A DNA stretch of 14,726 nt. It comes from CAZSAK01 sp964605155 (GTDB lineage: Bacteria > Pseudomonadota > Gammaproteobacteria > SZUA-140). Location: the NCBI GenBank assembly GCA_964605155.1, contig CAZSAK010000036.1:1-14726 (forward strand), given 5' to 3'. Made by a program: the position numbers and the translations under genes. The first letter of the stretch is position 1. Each line of letters begins with the position of its first letter. This document shows positions 7,482-14,726 of this stretch, one piece after another. The notes beneath the pieces were generated by a model that saw only the letters and a program-made list of their open reading frames with translations, ran no database searches and was not told where the DNA came from.

Positions 7482-10400
7482 TTAAGTCGCCCCCCGCCCT
7501 GATCCCTGGGTGGTATCGCCAACCCCCTTACCATTCTCACCAGTCGTTGATCTGTCTCCCAGCAACCTTCTTACCGCCACGAAGAACACCGGCACGAAGA
7601 ATATCCCCAGCAACGTCGCACCGAACATCCCGCCCATCACACCGGTACCGATGGCATGGCGGCTGTTGGCACCGGCGCCGGAGGAGATTGCCAACGGTAA
7701 TACACCGAAGATAAACGCGATCGAGGTCATCAGGATGGGGCGCAGTCGCAAACGGCAGGCCTCGATGGTTGCATCGAGCAACGCAACACCCTGCTTGTGG
7801 ATACGGCTGGCGAACTCGATAATCAGGATGGCGTTCTTGGCCGACAGGCCGATCACGGCGATCAGGCCCACCTTGAAATAGACATCGTTCTCCAGTCCAC
7901 GAAGCCAGGTGAAACTGAGCGCACCAAGTACACCGAGTGGCACCACCAGCATGACGGCTACCGGGATCGACCAGCTCTCATAGAGGGCGGCGAGGGCCAG
8001 GAACACCACCAGCAACGACAGCGCGAACAGCACCGGCGCCTGCTGACCTGAGAGTATCTCCTGGTAGGACTGACCGGACCATTCAAAACCGAAGCCCTGC
8101 GGCAGATCATCCCCGACGATCCCTGCAATGGCATCCATGGCCTGTCCGGAACTGTAACCCGGTGCTGCGCCACCGTTGATCTGGATGGCCTGGAAACCGT
8201 TGTAGTGATCGATTGCGGGCGGTGCCATGACCCATTTCGAGGAGACGACACTGCTCAGTGGCACCATGTTCTCGATGCTCTCGTCACGGCTCGGGATATA
8301 GTAATGCGACAGGTCATCGGGATTGCTCCGGTAGGGCGCGTCAGCCTGCAGCATCACCTTCAGGACACGGCCCTGGTAATTGAAATCGTTGGCATACACG
8401 GTGGCCAGCATGAGTCGCAGCGCATCGTAGATCTCGTTGATATCCAGCCCCATGGAACGCGCCTGCACCCGGTCTACATCCAGCTTCAGGGCCTGGGCAT
8501 CCTCCAGTTGATTGGGCCGCACACCCGCCAGCACCGGATTCTGGGATGCCTTGCCCAGTAGCTGGTTACGCGCCTGCATGAGCTTGTCATGTCCCTGTCC
8601 TGAACGATCCTCGAGCCGCATGTCAAAACCGCCGAATCGACCCAGTCCACGGATGGTCGGCAGGTTAACCACGAATATTTGCGCCTCCTTGATGCTCTGT
8701 ACTGCCCCGTTCGCCCAGCCGATAAAAGCATTGATCTTTTCGTCCGGACGGGTACGTTCGCTCCAGTCCTTTAGCCGGATAAAGGCCATACCGACGTTTT
8801 CCCCCTGGCCGACAAAACTGAATCCGGCCACGTCCAGCACCTTATCTACGGCATCGTTCTGCAGGATGATGTCCTCCAGCTCATGCATCACACCGGTCGT
8901 GCGTTCCATGGTGGCCCCGGGTGGCAATTGAACGACCGCCAGTGCATACCCCTGGTCTTCCTGGGGAAGAAAACTCGACGGCAGGCGGGTAAACAGGAAC
9001 ACCACCAGCGCCACCAGCACAAAGAAGGCAACCATCCATGTTGGCGTATGCCGGATGGCCGAGGCGACCCGTCCCAGATAAAAGCCGGTCATTCCTTTAT
9101 AGCCGCGGTTGAAACCCCGGAATACTATGTTCTTATTGCCTTGCTGTGGCTTGATAATCGTTGCACAGAGGGCCGGGGTAAAGCTCATCGCCATGAATGC
9201 CGAGAGCACCATGGAGATTGCAATAGTGAGTGAGAACTGGCGATAGATCTCACCTACCGCCCCACTGACAAGGGCCATCGGGATGAACACGGCAGCGAGT
9301 ACCGTTGTCATCGCGACAATTGCACCGGTGATCTGGCCCATCGCCTTGCGTGTAGCCTCTTTCGGCGCAAGACCCTCCTCACTCATGATACGCTCGACGT
9401 TTTCCACCACCACGATGGCATCGTCCACCACCAGACCAATGGCAAGCACCATGGCAAACAAGGTCAGCACATTGATGGAAAAGCCGGCGATATAGAGTCC
9501 GCCGAATGCGGCGGTCAGCGCCACCGGCACCACCAGCATCGGAATGATGGTGGTGCGCAGGTTCTGCAAGAACAGCAGCATCACCAGAAATACCAGGATG
9601 ACCGCCTCGATCAGCGTCTGCACCACCTCACGGATCGATATACTCACGAACTTGGTGCTGTCGTACGGTACCAGCCAGCTCACACCGGCCGGAAAGAACT
9701 CGGCAAGCTGTTCCATCTTTGCGCGTACGACCTTATCGACATCCAGGGCATTGGCATCCGGTGACAGCATAATGGCAAAACCGGCAATCGATGTAGCACC
9801 ACTTTCCCTGCCCTTGATTCTCACCTTGTGACCATAGGATTCTGCGCCCAGATCGATGCGGGCCACGTCCCTGACACGTACTGTACTGCCGTCCTCGGAT
9901 GTGCGCAGGATGACATCGCCGAACTCCTCTTCGGTGGTGAAACGGCTGGCTGCACTCACGGTGGCTGTAAAACCCTGGCCCGATACAGCGGGTTCGGAAC
10001 CGATCTCACCGGCTGCAACCTGGATATTCTGGCCGCGAATCGCTTCCAGCACATCACTGGCACTAAGGCCATAACCCCTCAGCTTGTCGGGATTGAGCCA
10101 GACACGCATCGCGTAGGCCGAGCCAAACAGGCGAATGCCGCCGACACCCGCCAATCGCTGGATGGGATCCAGTACCTGCGCAGCGATCAGGTTGTTGAGG
10201 GCATAGGAATCCATTCCGCTGTCACCGGCATCGAGGGCTATCACCATCAGGAAGTCGTTATTGGCCTTCGCAACCGTGATGCCGTTCTGAATGACCTCCT
10301 GTGGCAGGCGCGGCTCGGCGACACTGACCCGGTTTTGCACCTGCACAGTCGCGATGTCGGGATCAGTGCCGTTCTGGAATGTCAGGGTGATCGTCGCCGT

Positions 10401-10658
10401 GCCGTTGGAACGTGAGGTAGAATCGAAATACAGCAGGTTGTCGACGCTGGTCAGTTCCTGCTCGATGACGGATGTCACGCTCGCCTCCATCACCTCGGCA
10501 CTGGCACCGGGATACGAGACATTAATATTGACCTGTGGCGGGGCAATCTGCGGATATGCCGCCACCGGCAGCTTGAAGATGGCGATAACACCACCGAGGG
10601 TGATCAGGATTGCGATCACCCACGCGAAAATCGGCCTGTCGATAAAAAAGCTCGGCAT
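7482..10658 (-). CDS. RND (HAE1/AcrB-type) multidrug efflux permease
   Basis: The protein has 1058 residues, close to the usual 1030-1050 of AcrB/MexB-type inner-membrane drug/proton antiporters. The start MPSFFIDRPIFAWVIAI and the segment GLVVDDAIVVVENVERIM are nearly those of AcrB. The proton-relay residues are present: D412-D413 in the fourth membrane segment and K941 in GLSAKNAILIIEF. Two large periplasmic loops (about residues 31-338 and 563-875) separate the membrane blocks, as expected for a trimeric pump. The ATG at 10658 follows GGGGG by six bases and lies 12 bases after the stop of the adaptor gene, so the two form an operon. The C-terminus has a short polar Gly/Thr-rich tail. It should export hydrophobic or amphipathic compounds through an outer-membrane channel encoded elsewhere. 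The exact subfamily and substrates cannot be read from the sequence. Confidence 0.95.
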   Translation of the reverse strand: MPSFFIDRPIFAWVIAILITLGGVIAIFKLPVAAYPQIAPPQVNINVSYPGASAEVMEASVTSVIEQELTSVDNLLYFDSTSRSNGTATITLTFQNGTDPDIATVQVQNRVSVAEPRLPQEVIQNGITVAKANNDFLMVIALDAGDSGMDSYALNNLIAAQVLDPIQRLAGVGGIRLFGSAYAMRVWLNPDKLRGYGLSASDVLEAIRGQNIQVAAGEIGSEPAVSGQGFTATVSAASRFTTEEEFGDVILRTSEDGSTVRVRDVARIDLGAESYGHKVRIKGRESGATSIAGFAIMLSPDANALDVDKVVRAKMEQLAEFFPAGVSWLVPYDSTKFVSISIREVVQTLIEAVILVFLVMLLFLQNLRTTIIPMLVVPVALTAAFGGLYIAGFSINVLTLFAMVLAIGLVVDDAIVVVENVERIMSEEGLAPKEATRKAMGQITGAIVAMTTVLAAVFIPMALVSGAVGEIYRQFSLTIAISMVLSAFMAMSFTPALCATIIKPQQGNKNIVFRGFNRGYKGMTGFYLGRVASAIRHTPTWMVAFFVLVALVVFLFTRLPSSFLPQEDQGYALAVVQLPPGATMERTTGVMHELEDIILQNDAVDKVLDVAGFSFVGQGENVGMAFIRLKDWSERTRPDEKINAFIGWANGAVQSIKEAQIFVVNLPTIRGLGRFGGFDMRLEDRSGQGHDKLMQARNQLLGKASQNPVLAGVRPNQLEDAQALKLDVDRVQARSMGLDINEIYDALRLMLATVYANDFNYQGRVLKVMLQADAPYRSNPDDLSHYYIPSRDESIENMVPLSSVVSSKWVMAPPAIDHYNGFQAIQINGGAAPGYSSGQAMDAIAGIVGDDLPQGFGFEWSGQSYQEILSGQQAPVLFALSLLVVFLALAALYESWSIPVAVMLVVPLGVLGALSFTWLRGLENDVYFKVGLIAVIGLSAKNAILIIEFASRIHKQGVALLDATIEACRLRLRPILMTSIAFIFGVLPLAISSGAGANSRHAIGTGVMGGMFGATLLGIFFVPVFFVAVRRLLGDRSTTGENGKGVGDTTQGSGRGAT

Positions 10659-10670
10659 GAATTACCCCCG

Positions 10671-11921
10671 TTAAGGCGAGGCCGGTGACGAGCCGGCAGC
10701 GGCAGATTGTTGCTCCTCGACCGGAACCGCATTGGCCGGTGCACCGGGTCTGACCTTCTGCAGACCGGCGACGATAACCTTGTCACCGTCTTTCAGTTCA
10801 CCCGTGACAATCCAGTCACTAACCGTCATACCCTCGAGAGTTACGCGCCGCTGTTCCACCATGCCCTTCTCATTGACGGTGAGCACATATCCGCCGATGG
10901 CATCACGCGAGATCGCCGCCTGAGGCAGTTTGTAGGCATGATCGAGCTGTCCTATGGTAGCGGTCAGTTTGACGAACATGCCAGGCAACAGACGACGCTG
11001 GGGATTGGGAATCACCGCGCGCAGGGATACCGCACCGGTGGCTGGATCAACCGCCATATCGGAAAAATCAAGCGTCCCTTTTTCAGGATACTCGCCGCCG
11101 TCCTGCAGCTGAACATCGACCGTGACCTTTTGGCCGTCACTGGATGTTGTCATTGTCTGACCTTCCATCTGGTGTTGCAGACGGTCGAATTCAGTCACCG
11201 ACATGCTGAAGTTGAGATAGATCGGATCGATCTGCTCGATGGTAGTCAACACGGTACTCTCATCCTTGCCGACATATTCACCGACATCGACACGCGAACG
11301 ACCGGCACGTCCCCCGATCGGCGCCGTCACGGTTGCATAACTCAAATCAAGCTGTGCGGATTCAAGATTCGCCTGTGCCTGTTTCACTGCGGCCGCGGTG
11401 GTACGTTCCGCCGCCAGTGCATTATCCAGTTCCTGCTGAGAGATCAGCCCCTTGTTATGCAGTTCCGTAAACCGTTTGGCAGTAAGACGGGCATTCAACG
11501 CATCAGCCTCGGCACGGGCCAGTGCAGCCTGCTCAGCGTTCACATTGGCCTCCAGTGGTGCCGGATCGATTCGATACATCAAATCACCCCTGGCGACATC
11601 CGTGCCTTCCGTGTAGACACGTTCAAGAACGATACCGGCGATCCGTGCACGCACCTGGGCAGTTTGACTGGCCTGCAGGCGTCCCACCATCTCGCGGGTC
11701 AGGGGCACGGTATCACTTTGAACGTTCAACACCGACACCTCCGGCGGGGGAAGCTGGGATTGTAAGGCGGCCTGATCGTTTGCCGGTTTGTTATTGCATG
11801 CGCATAGCAGACCCGCCAACAGCAGGATTCCTAATCTGCCGAAACAGGTGACGGGTGGTTTTTTGGCTGACGGATTGAACAGCGCCAATGTGGGATACCG
11901 CAATAACTTGCTGTACAGCAT
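10671..11921 (-). CDS. RND efflux periplasmic adaptor (AcrA/MexA-type membrane fusion lipoprotein)
   Basis: The protein has 416 residues. ATG 11921 is preceded at eight bases by AAAGGA. A signal peptide with hydrophobic core LGILLLAGL ends in LCAC, with probable lipidation at C42. The domain order is that of AcrA: a beta-barrel/lipoyl half (VRARIAGIVLERVYTEGTDV, residues 90-109), an alpha-hairpin of about 70 residues rich in Ala, Glu and Gln (about 123-193), the second lipoyl half (VTAPIGGRAGRSRVDVGEYV), then beta-barrel and membrane-proximal parts including LLPGMFVKLTA. It bridges the permease and an outer-membrane TolC-type channel. It is the first gene of the operon; the permease follows after 12 bases. 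A promoter candidate lies about 80 bases upstream. No TetR-type repressor gene is adjacent, unlike in many such operons. The N-terminus before the hydrophobic core is rather long (about 30 residues). Confidence 0.93.
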   Translation of the reverse strand: MLYSKLLRYPTLALFNPSAKKPPVTCFGRLGILLLAGLLCACNNKPANDQAALQSQLPPPEVSVLNVQSDTVPLTREMVGRLQASQTAQVRARIAGIVLERVYTEGTDVARGDLMYRIDPAPLEANVNAEQAALARAEADALNARLTAKRFTELHNKGLISQQELDNALAAERTTAAAVKQAQANLESAQLDLSYATVTAPIGGRAGRSRVDVGEYVGKDESTVLTTIEQIDPIYLNFSMSVTEFDRLQHQMEGQTMTTSSDGQKVTVDVQLQDGGEYPEKGTLDFSDMAVDPATGAVSLRAVIPNPQRRLLPGMFVKLTATIGQLDHAYKLPQAAISRDAIGGYVLTVNEKGMVEQRRVTLEGMTVSDWIVTGELKDGDKVIVAGLQKVRPGAPANAVPVEEQQSAAAGSSPASP

Positions 11922-12552
11922 CTAACAGATCCTTTTCGTCGATTAATGTGTTGGAAACGGCAGGACGATGATGACCAAGCAGATCTTCTTGGAGCACATA
12001 TTATCACAGCTTCAGTCCAATGTGATCAAAACCCCTGAAAGCTTCGGGGAACTCCATGAATCCCATAGCCCATTATAAAAACATCATGCACCGACAGAAA
12101 ACAAAGACCGTCCACATCTGTGTGACAGGCGACGAAGACAAAGACCAATAAAAATTCAGGGCGACCATTGTCTTGACCACGATCAAGGTGACCAGGTTCT
12201 AATCCTGGTTCTTGCCCACACACCCGCTGCCCTCTGAAGCTTCGTGGAATCGCAGGCAGCCGAACTCAACCGGACATGAACGTAGGCTGCACCCGATGGA
12301 AGGGTCGCATTCCCCTTTTTTCATCGACCGCCCCGGATGCCTTGCCAGGTCACTGTACCCGGCCAACGATGCCTGCGATTCAGCGATTATGGCACCATTA
12401 CTCTGCACAAATAATTCTTAATATAAAACAATTAGATATGATGTGAAATGGCTCGTGGCACCTGTCCGCGACTGGTTTCAAAGAATGTTTAGGCAGTCTC
12501 AAGAACGATTCGTGTCAGCCGATAATCTAAATGAGGACACCCGGTCAACTTT
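11922..12552. other. Intergenic region between divergent genes; promoter and small dyads only
   Basis: It separates the minus-strand efflux operon from the plus-strand secreted-protein gene. It holds the pump promoter, two similar dyads around GAAGCTTC (12032-12049 and 12234-12247), a 6-bp stem ACCAGG/CCTGGT at 12191-12209, and an AT-rich patch at about 12410-12440 with TATGAT as a weak -10 candidate for the plus-strand gene. The overlapping short frames on both strands lack ribosome-binding sites and look random. Confidence 0.5.
12000..12029 (-). promoter_or_regulatory. Candidate promoter of the efflux operon
   Basis: On the reverse strand TTGATC (12029-12024) is followed after 18 bases by GATAAT (12005-12000), with an extended -10 TG (TGTGATAAT). 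Transcription would start near 11993, about 70 bases before the adaptor ATG. Just upstream of the -35 box is an imperfect dyad, CCCC.GAA/TTCGGGG at 12032-12049, where a regulator could bind. Confidence 0.45.
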
Positions 12553-13452
12553 ATGAATATTATAGTTAATAAATTATTTAACGGGATCTGCCACTCGCCG
12601 GGATCGCAACGGGTCCTGCTGGTCTGTGTGTGCTGCCTGCCCATGTACGCACAGGCCGAATTCGATCTCAATTTTATACCGAACAACCCCGGCGCCAGCT
12701 TCGATCCCTGCCAGGTTCAACAAGGTCTCGGATGTGTCGGGGGCAGCGGTTCACAGACACCCTTTCTGTCAGAAACCGTGGGCGACTCGCAGCTACCGGA
12801 GATCGTCATCGACCCGGATTCCGGAGCATCGTACTACCACCTCATCGTCGGCGATCTCACCGAGGGATTTATCCAGGAGGTGTACGTCCAGCGCGGTTTC
12901 GGGTCCTACCAGGGACAGCAATTGTCCGCCTCCGGCGGCGCCACCAATGTCCCCGGTAATGCGATCGATCCACTCGGTATAACTGCCGTCGATTCCGGCA
13001 ATGGCGACTCCAATCCGCGGCGGGTCATCATGCGCCAGCTGGTCACCGATGATGAGATGACCTCTGAATTTCTCAAGGACAAATATGACCTCAAGCCGGT
13101 CATGACGCAGACGATCAACGCGCTCGATATCAACACCTCGGTAACCATCGACCTGAGCAACAGTGACTACTTTGATCTGAGCACACCGGGCACGATGTCC
13201 AATACCATGGTATTACTCGGTCCGGACGCCCCTGCAGGCCAGGCACAATTCGATATGGGATCCGACGTCCAGGATTCGCACATCAACGCGGGGCAATATA
13301 CCTATACGTCAGGATCGGGTCGTGGCGGCTCCGGAGGTACCTACGATTACGTCGACGGCGGCAGTTTCGATATGACGAACACCCCCTGGGAAACCTTTTT
13401 CAATCCGGATACCAGCGGACCCTGGGCCTATACAACGAACCGGCCCAACTAG
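12553..13452 (+). CDS. Secreted protein of unknown function
   Basis: The protein has 299 residues. The start at ATG 12553 is the only one that keeps a signal peptide. Its best ribosome-binding site (GAGGA, 12533-12537) is unusually far, 15 bases away. The leader has a long polar start, a hydrophobic core VLLVCVCCLP and a likely cut at AQA|E (residue 35). The mature protein is beta-rich and acidic, with Gly/Ser/Asp/Asn stretches and only two cysteines (C53, C61), which may pair. Notable segments are SNPRRVIMRQLVTDDEMTSE, FLKDKYDLKPVMTQTI, TIDLSNSDYFDLSTPG and a Gly/Ser/Tyr-rich end (GQYTYTSGSGRGGSGGTYDY). No catalytic motif or anchor is visible, and I cannot name a domain. It converges with the cytochrome/protease pair (71 bases between stops). 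Similarity in residues 79-119 to the protein at 1001-2149 suggests the two belong to one loose family. Confidence 0.75.
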   Translation: MNIIVNKLFNGICHSPGSQRVLLVCVCCLPMYAQAEFDLNFIPNNPGASFDPCQVQQGLGCVGGSGSQTPFLSETVGDSQLPEIVIDPDSGASYYHLIVGDLTEGFIQEVYVQRGFGSYQGQQLSASGGATNVPGNAIDPLGITAVDSGNGDSNPRRVIMRQLVTDDEMTSEFLKDKYDLKPVMTQTINALDINTSVTIDLSNSDYFDLSTPGTMSNTMVLLGPDAPAGQAQFDMGSDVQDSHINAGQYTYTSGSGRGGSGGTYDYVDGGSFDMTNTPWETFFNPDTSGPWAYTTNRPN

Positions 13453-13523
13453 ATCAACCTCATTCGCTCCGGACAATCACAAACGATATCCGGCCAGGTG
13501 GATCGGGCAGTCAACAGGTCGGT

Positions 13524-14024
13524 CTACTGATGACCGAACTCACCCGCATGTTTCTGCATGTATTCCGTGATCGTCTTTACTTCCGCCTCCGAGGGCGCAA
13601 AAATGTCCATCCTGCTGTTATTGCGGTACAGCCAATCCATGCGGATACTCATCCGCTTGATCACCGGTGGCCAGCCTGTGTCGCTGTGCAGCATGGGTGT
13701 GGGCAAGCCATGGCATTGGGTGCAAAAACGGTTGATCAGCCGGGCACCCGGTGAATCAGGGTCCGGCAGCTGTGCGGGATCGGCGCCTTGCGGCATTTGT
13801 CCTCCCATCATGCTGCCTTCAAGTTCCTGACTGCGAGGCGGCCTCGAATCCGATTGCTGCTCGAGTTCCATCAGGTTCCTGATCGACTCGATCTGGGTCT
13901 CGAGCTGATTGATCTGCTCCTGCATCAGGATCACGTCCCTGTCGAAATCCTGCTCGTTGATATCAGCCACGGCGGGAACAACAGAGTGAACGGCCAGAAC
14001 GGCCAACCATAACTGTCTCTTCAT
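13524..14024 (-). CDS. Secreted monoheme cytochrome c-like protein with N-terminal coiled coil
   Basis: The chosen start is the ATG at 14024, giving 166 residues. It overlaps the stop of the upstream protease gene as ATGA and begins a proper signal peptide (MKRQLWLAVLAVHSVVPAVA|D). A longer reading from 14048 would put eight extra residues before the signal. After the signal, residues about 27-57 form a short coiled coil (heptad-like VILMQEQINQLETQIESIRN), followed by a Met/Pro/Gln-rich linker. The heme-binding CTQCH lies at residues 101-105, then W118 and a WPPVIKRM stretch typical of small class I cytochrome domains. M125, M129 or M139 could be the second heme ligand. It should bind one covalent heme in the periplasm and carry electrons. 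The ATGA overlap implies translational coupling with the protease. The electron partner is unknown. Confidence 0.85.
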   Translation of the reverse strand: MKRQLWLAVLAVHSVVPAVADINEQDFDRDVILMQEQINQLETQIESIRNLMELEQQSDSRPPRSQELEGSMMGGQMPQGADPAQLPDPDSPGARLINRFCTQCHGLPTPMLHSDTGWPPVIKRMSIRMDWLYRNNSRMDIFAPSEAEVKTITEYMQKHAGEFGHQ

Positions 14025-14726
14025 GTCCTGATACCGGATATCAGCCACCTCCTGACCTTGCGCTGCAGGCTGGAAACCAGCAACAGGATGGTGACACCGA
14101 TGCCGTTACCACCGCCGCCGTTCGAGTCGGCAGGCGTGCTGTTGCTGCTTGTGTTACTTGCCCCTCCGCTTGCACCATAGAGGAATATGATGCCCTGTTC
14201 GTCGTCAGCCTGCAGAGTCCTGGTGTCACTGACGCTCGAGTTCATGATGGCATCGACGGACTGCCCGGCCTCGTCCGGGTGTTCCAGCCCGAGCGCATGG
14301 CCCAGTTCATGAAGTATGACGCGGCGAAAGTCCAGCACACTCGTCAGCGGACCGGCAAAACTGGGGGCCCATGGTTGGGACTGGTCGATGATGATATCGG
14401 CATCCTGCATCTCCCACAACCCGGTGTCGTTGTTGTATCTGTAATTACGCAGCGTGATGGCGAGCGCGTCACCGAACAGTGCATTGCTGCAGGTTAACAG
14501 CCGCCATCCCGCGGCATTGACGCCGTCGTTGTTACACGGCTGTGCAGAAGTGAAGCCGGTTCGAAACTGCAGCGCCGTTCCGACTGCGTTCCACTGACCC
14601 ATGGCCGCTTCAGTGCTGGTGTTGAAATCAGACTCGAAATTGAGAGTGATTGCAACATCAGGATCAGGCCATACCACGGGGTCCCCGAAAAATGAATTTC
14701 GCTGCGGCTGCACCTGGGGACCGCCG
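14021..14726 (-). CDS. Matrixin-type zinc metalloprotease with GlyGly-CTERM-like tail (runs off right edge)
   Basis: The frame is open from base 14726 to TGA at 14021-14023, about 235 codons; the signal peptide must lie beyond the window. A GTG at 14713 is probably internal, because the fold has already begun there without any export signal. The extended zinc motif HELGHALGLEH (14279-14311), followed by PDE, and a downstream Met-turn (AIMNSS) identify a metzincin of the matrixin (M10) family; three His bind zinc and the Glu is catalytic. Before it are the expected beta-strand elements (VAITLNF, WNAVGTALQF, DADIIID). After the domain comes a Ser/Thr/Asn/Gly linker, then GGGGNGIG, a hydrophobic run (VTILLLVSSL) and basic residues (QRKVRRW). 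This resembles a GlyGly-CTERM sorting signal, so a surface-processed protease is likely. It is the upstream partner of the cytochrome gene. Confidence 0.88.
   Translation of the reverse strand, partial: GGPQVQPQRNSFFGDPVVWPDPDVAITLNFESDFNTSTEAAMGQWNAVGTALQFRTGFTSAQPCNNDGVNAAGWRLLTCSNALFGDALAITLRNYRYNNDTGLWEMQDADIIIDQSQPWAPSFAGPLTSVLDFRRVILHELGHALGLEHPDEAGQSVDAIMNSSVSDTRTLQADDEQGIIFLYGASGGASNTSSNSTPADSNGGGGNGIGVTILLLVSSLQRKVRRWLISGIRT

Noticed and set aside
9828..10415. Plus-strand open frame of 195 codons
   Set aside because: It is antisense to the efflux permease, whose conserved motifs lie on the other strand.
10707..11765. Long plus-strand open frame of 352 codons
   Set aside because: It is antisense to the AcrA-type adaptor, rich in His, Arg and Thr, and has no recognisable domain; the minus-strand gene is unambiguous.
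12199..12421. Overlapping 69-codon frames on both strands
   Set aside because: They are mutually antisense, with no start signals and random-looking composition; treated as spacer.
13453..13523. Possible terminator between the convergent genes (CCGGA/TCCGG)
   Set aside because: The stem is only five base pairs with a long loop and no T-run.
14022..14048. Upstream start at 14048 for the cytochrome c gene
   Set aside because: It would add eight polar residues before a good signal peptide; the ATG at 14024 overlaps the upstream stop as ATGA and starts directly with MKRQLWLAVL.

Overview
The window looks like chromosomal DNA from a free-living, moderate-GC Gram-negative bacterium, most likely a gammaproteobacterium known only from a draft or metagenome assembly. 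The clues are an AcrAB-type (HAE1) efflux operon, an EAL-HDOD regulator, a lipoprotein with a Cys-Gly(7) N-terminus, a matrixin with a GlyGly-CTERM-like tail, and a scaffold gap of exactly 100 Ns (5003-5102). Nothing in the sequence fixes the species.

Layout. (1) 1-507, minus: N-terminal part of an O-methyltransferase-type enzyme that runs off the left edge, with a good sigma70-like promoter at 554-582. (2) 508-1000: no convincing gene. (3) 1001-2149, minus: secreted protein of unknown function. (4) 2150-3511: about 1.36 kb without an intact gene, holding strong hairpins and possibly decayed coding sequence. (5) 3512-6132, plus: one large surface lipoprotein gene interrupted by the assembly gap. 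It has four Ig-like repeats of exactly 93 residues and a cadherin-like sandwich domain before the gap, and FG-GAP propeller blades after it. (6) 6256-7461, plus: EAL-HDOD signalling protein with a near-perfect 22-bp dyad just upstream. (7) 7482-11921, minus: RND efflux pump operon (adaptor then permease), with no outer-membrane channel or regulator next to it. (8) 11922-12552: spacer carrying the likely pump promoter and small dyads. (9) 12553-13452, plus: second secreted protein of unknown function, perhaps distantly related to the one at 1001-2149. (10) 13524-14726, minus: matrixin-type zinc protease (running off the right edge) overlapping by ATGA a secreted monoheme cytochrome c-like protein.

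How it fits together. Most genes concern the cell envelope or exterior: a pump, a surface adhesin-like lipoprotein, two secreted unknowns, a surface protease and a periplasmic cytochrome. Only the adaptor/permease pair and the protease/cytochrome pair are arranged as operons. The other genes are single units, often convergent with a neighbour. There are no RNA genes, CRISPR arrays, intact insertion sequences or phage genes. The least ordinary parts are the protease-cytochrome pair, the two secreted unknowns, the exact-period repeat lipoprotein and the dyad before the EAL-HDOD gene.
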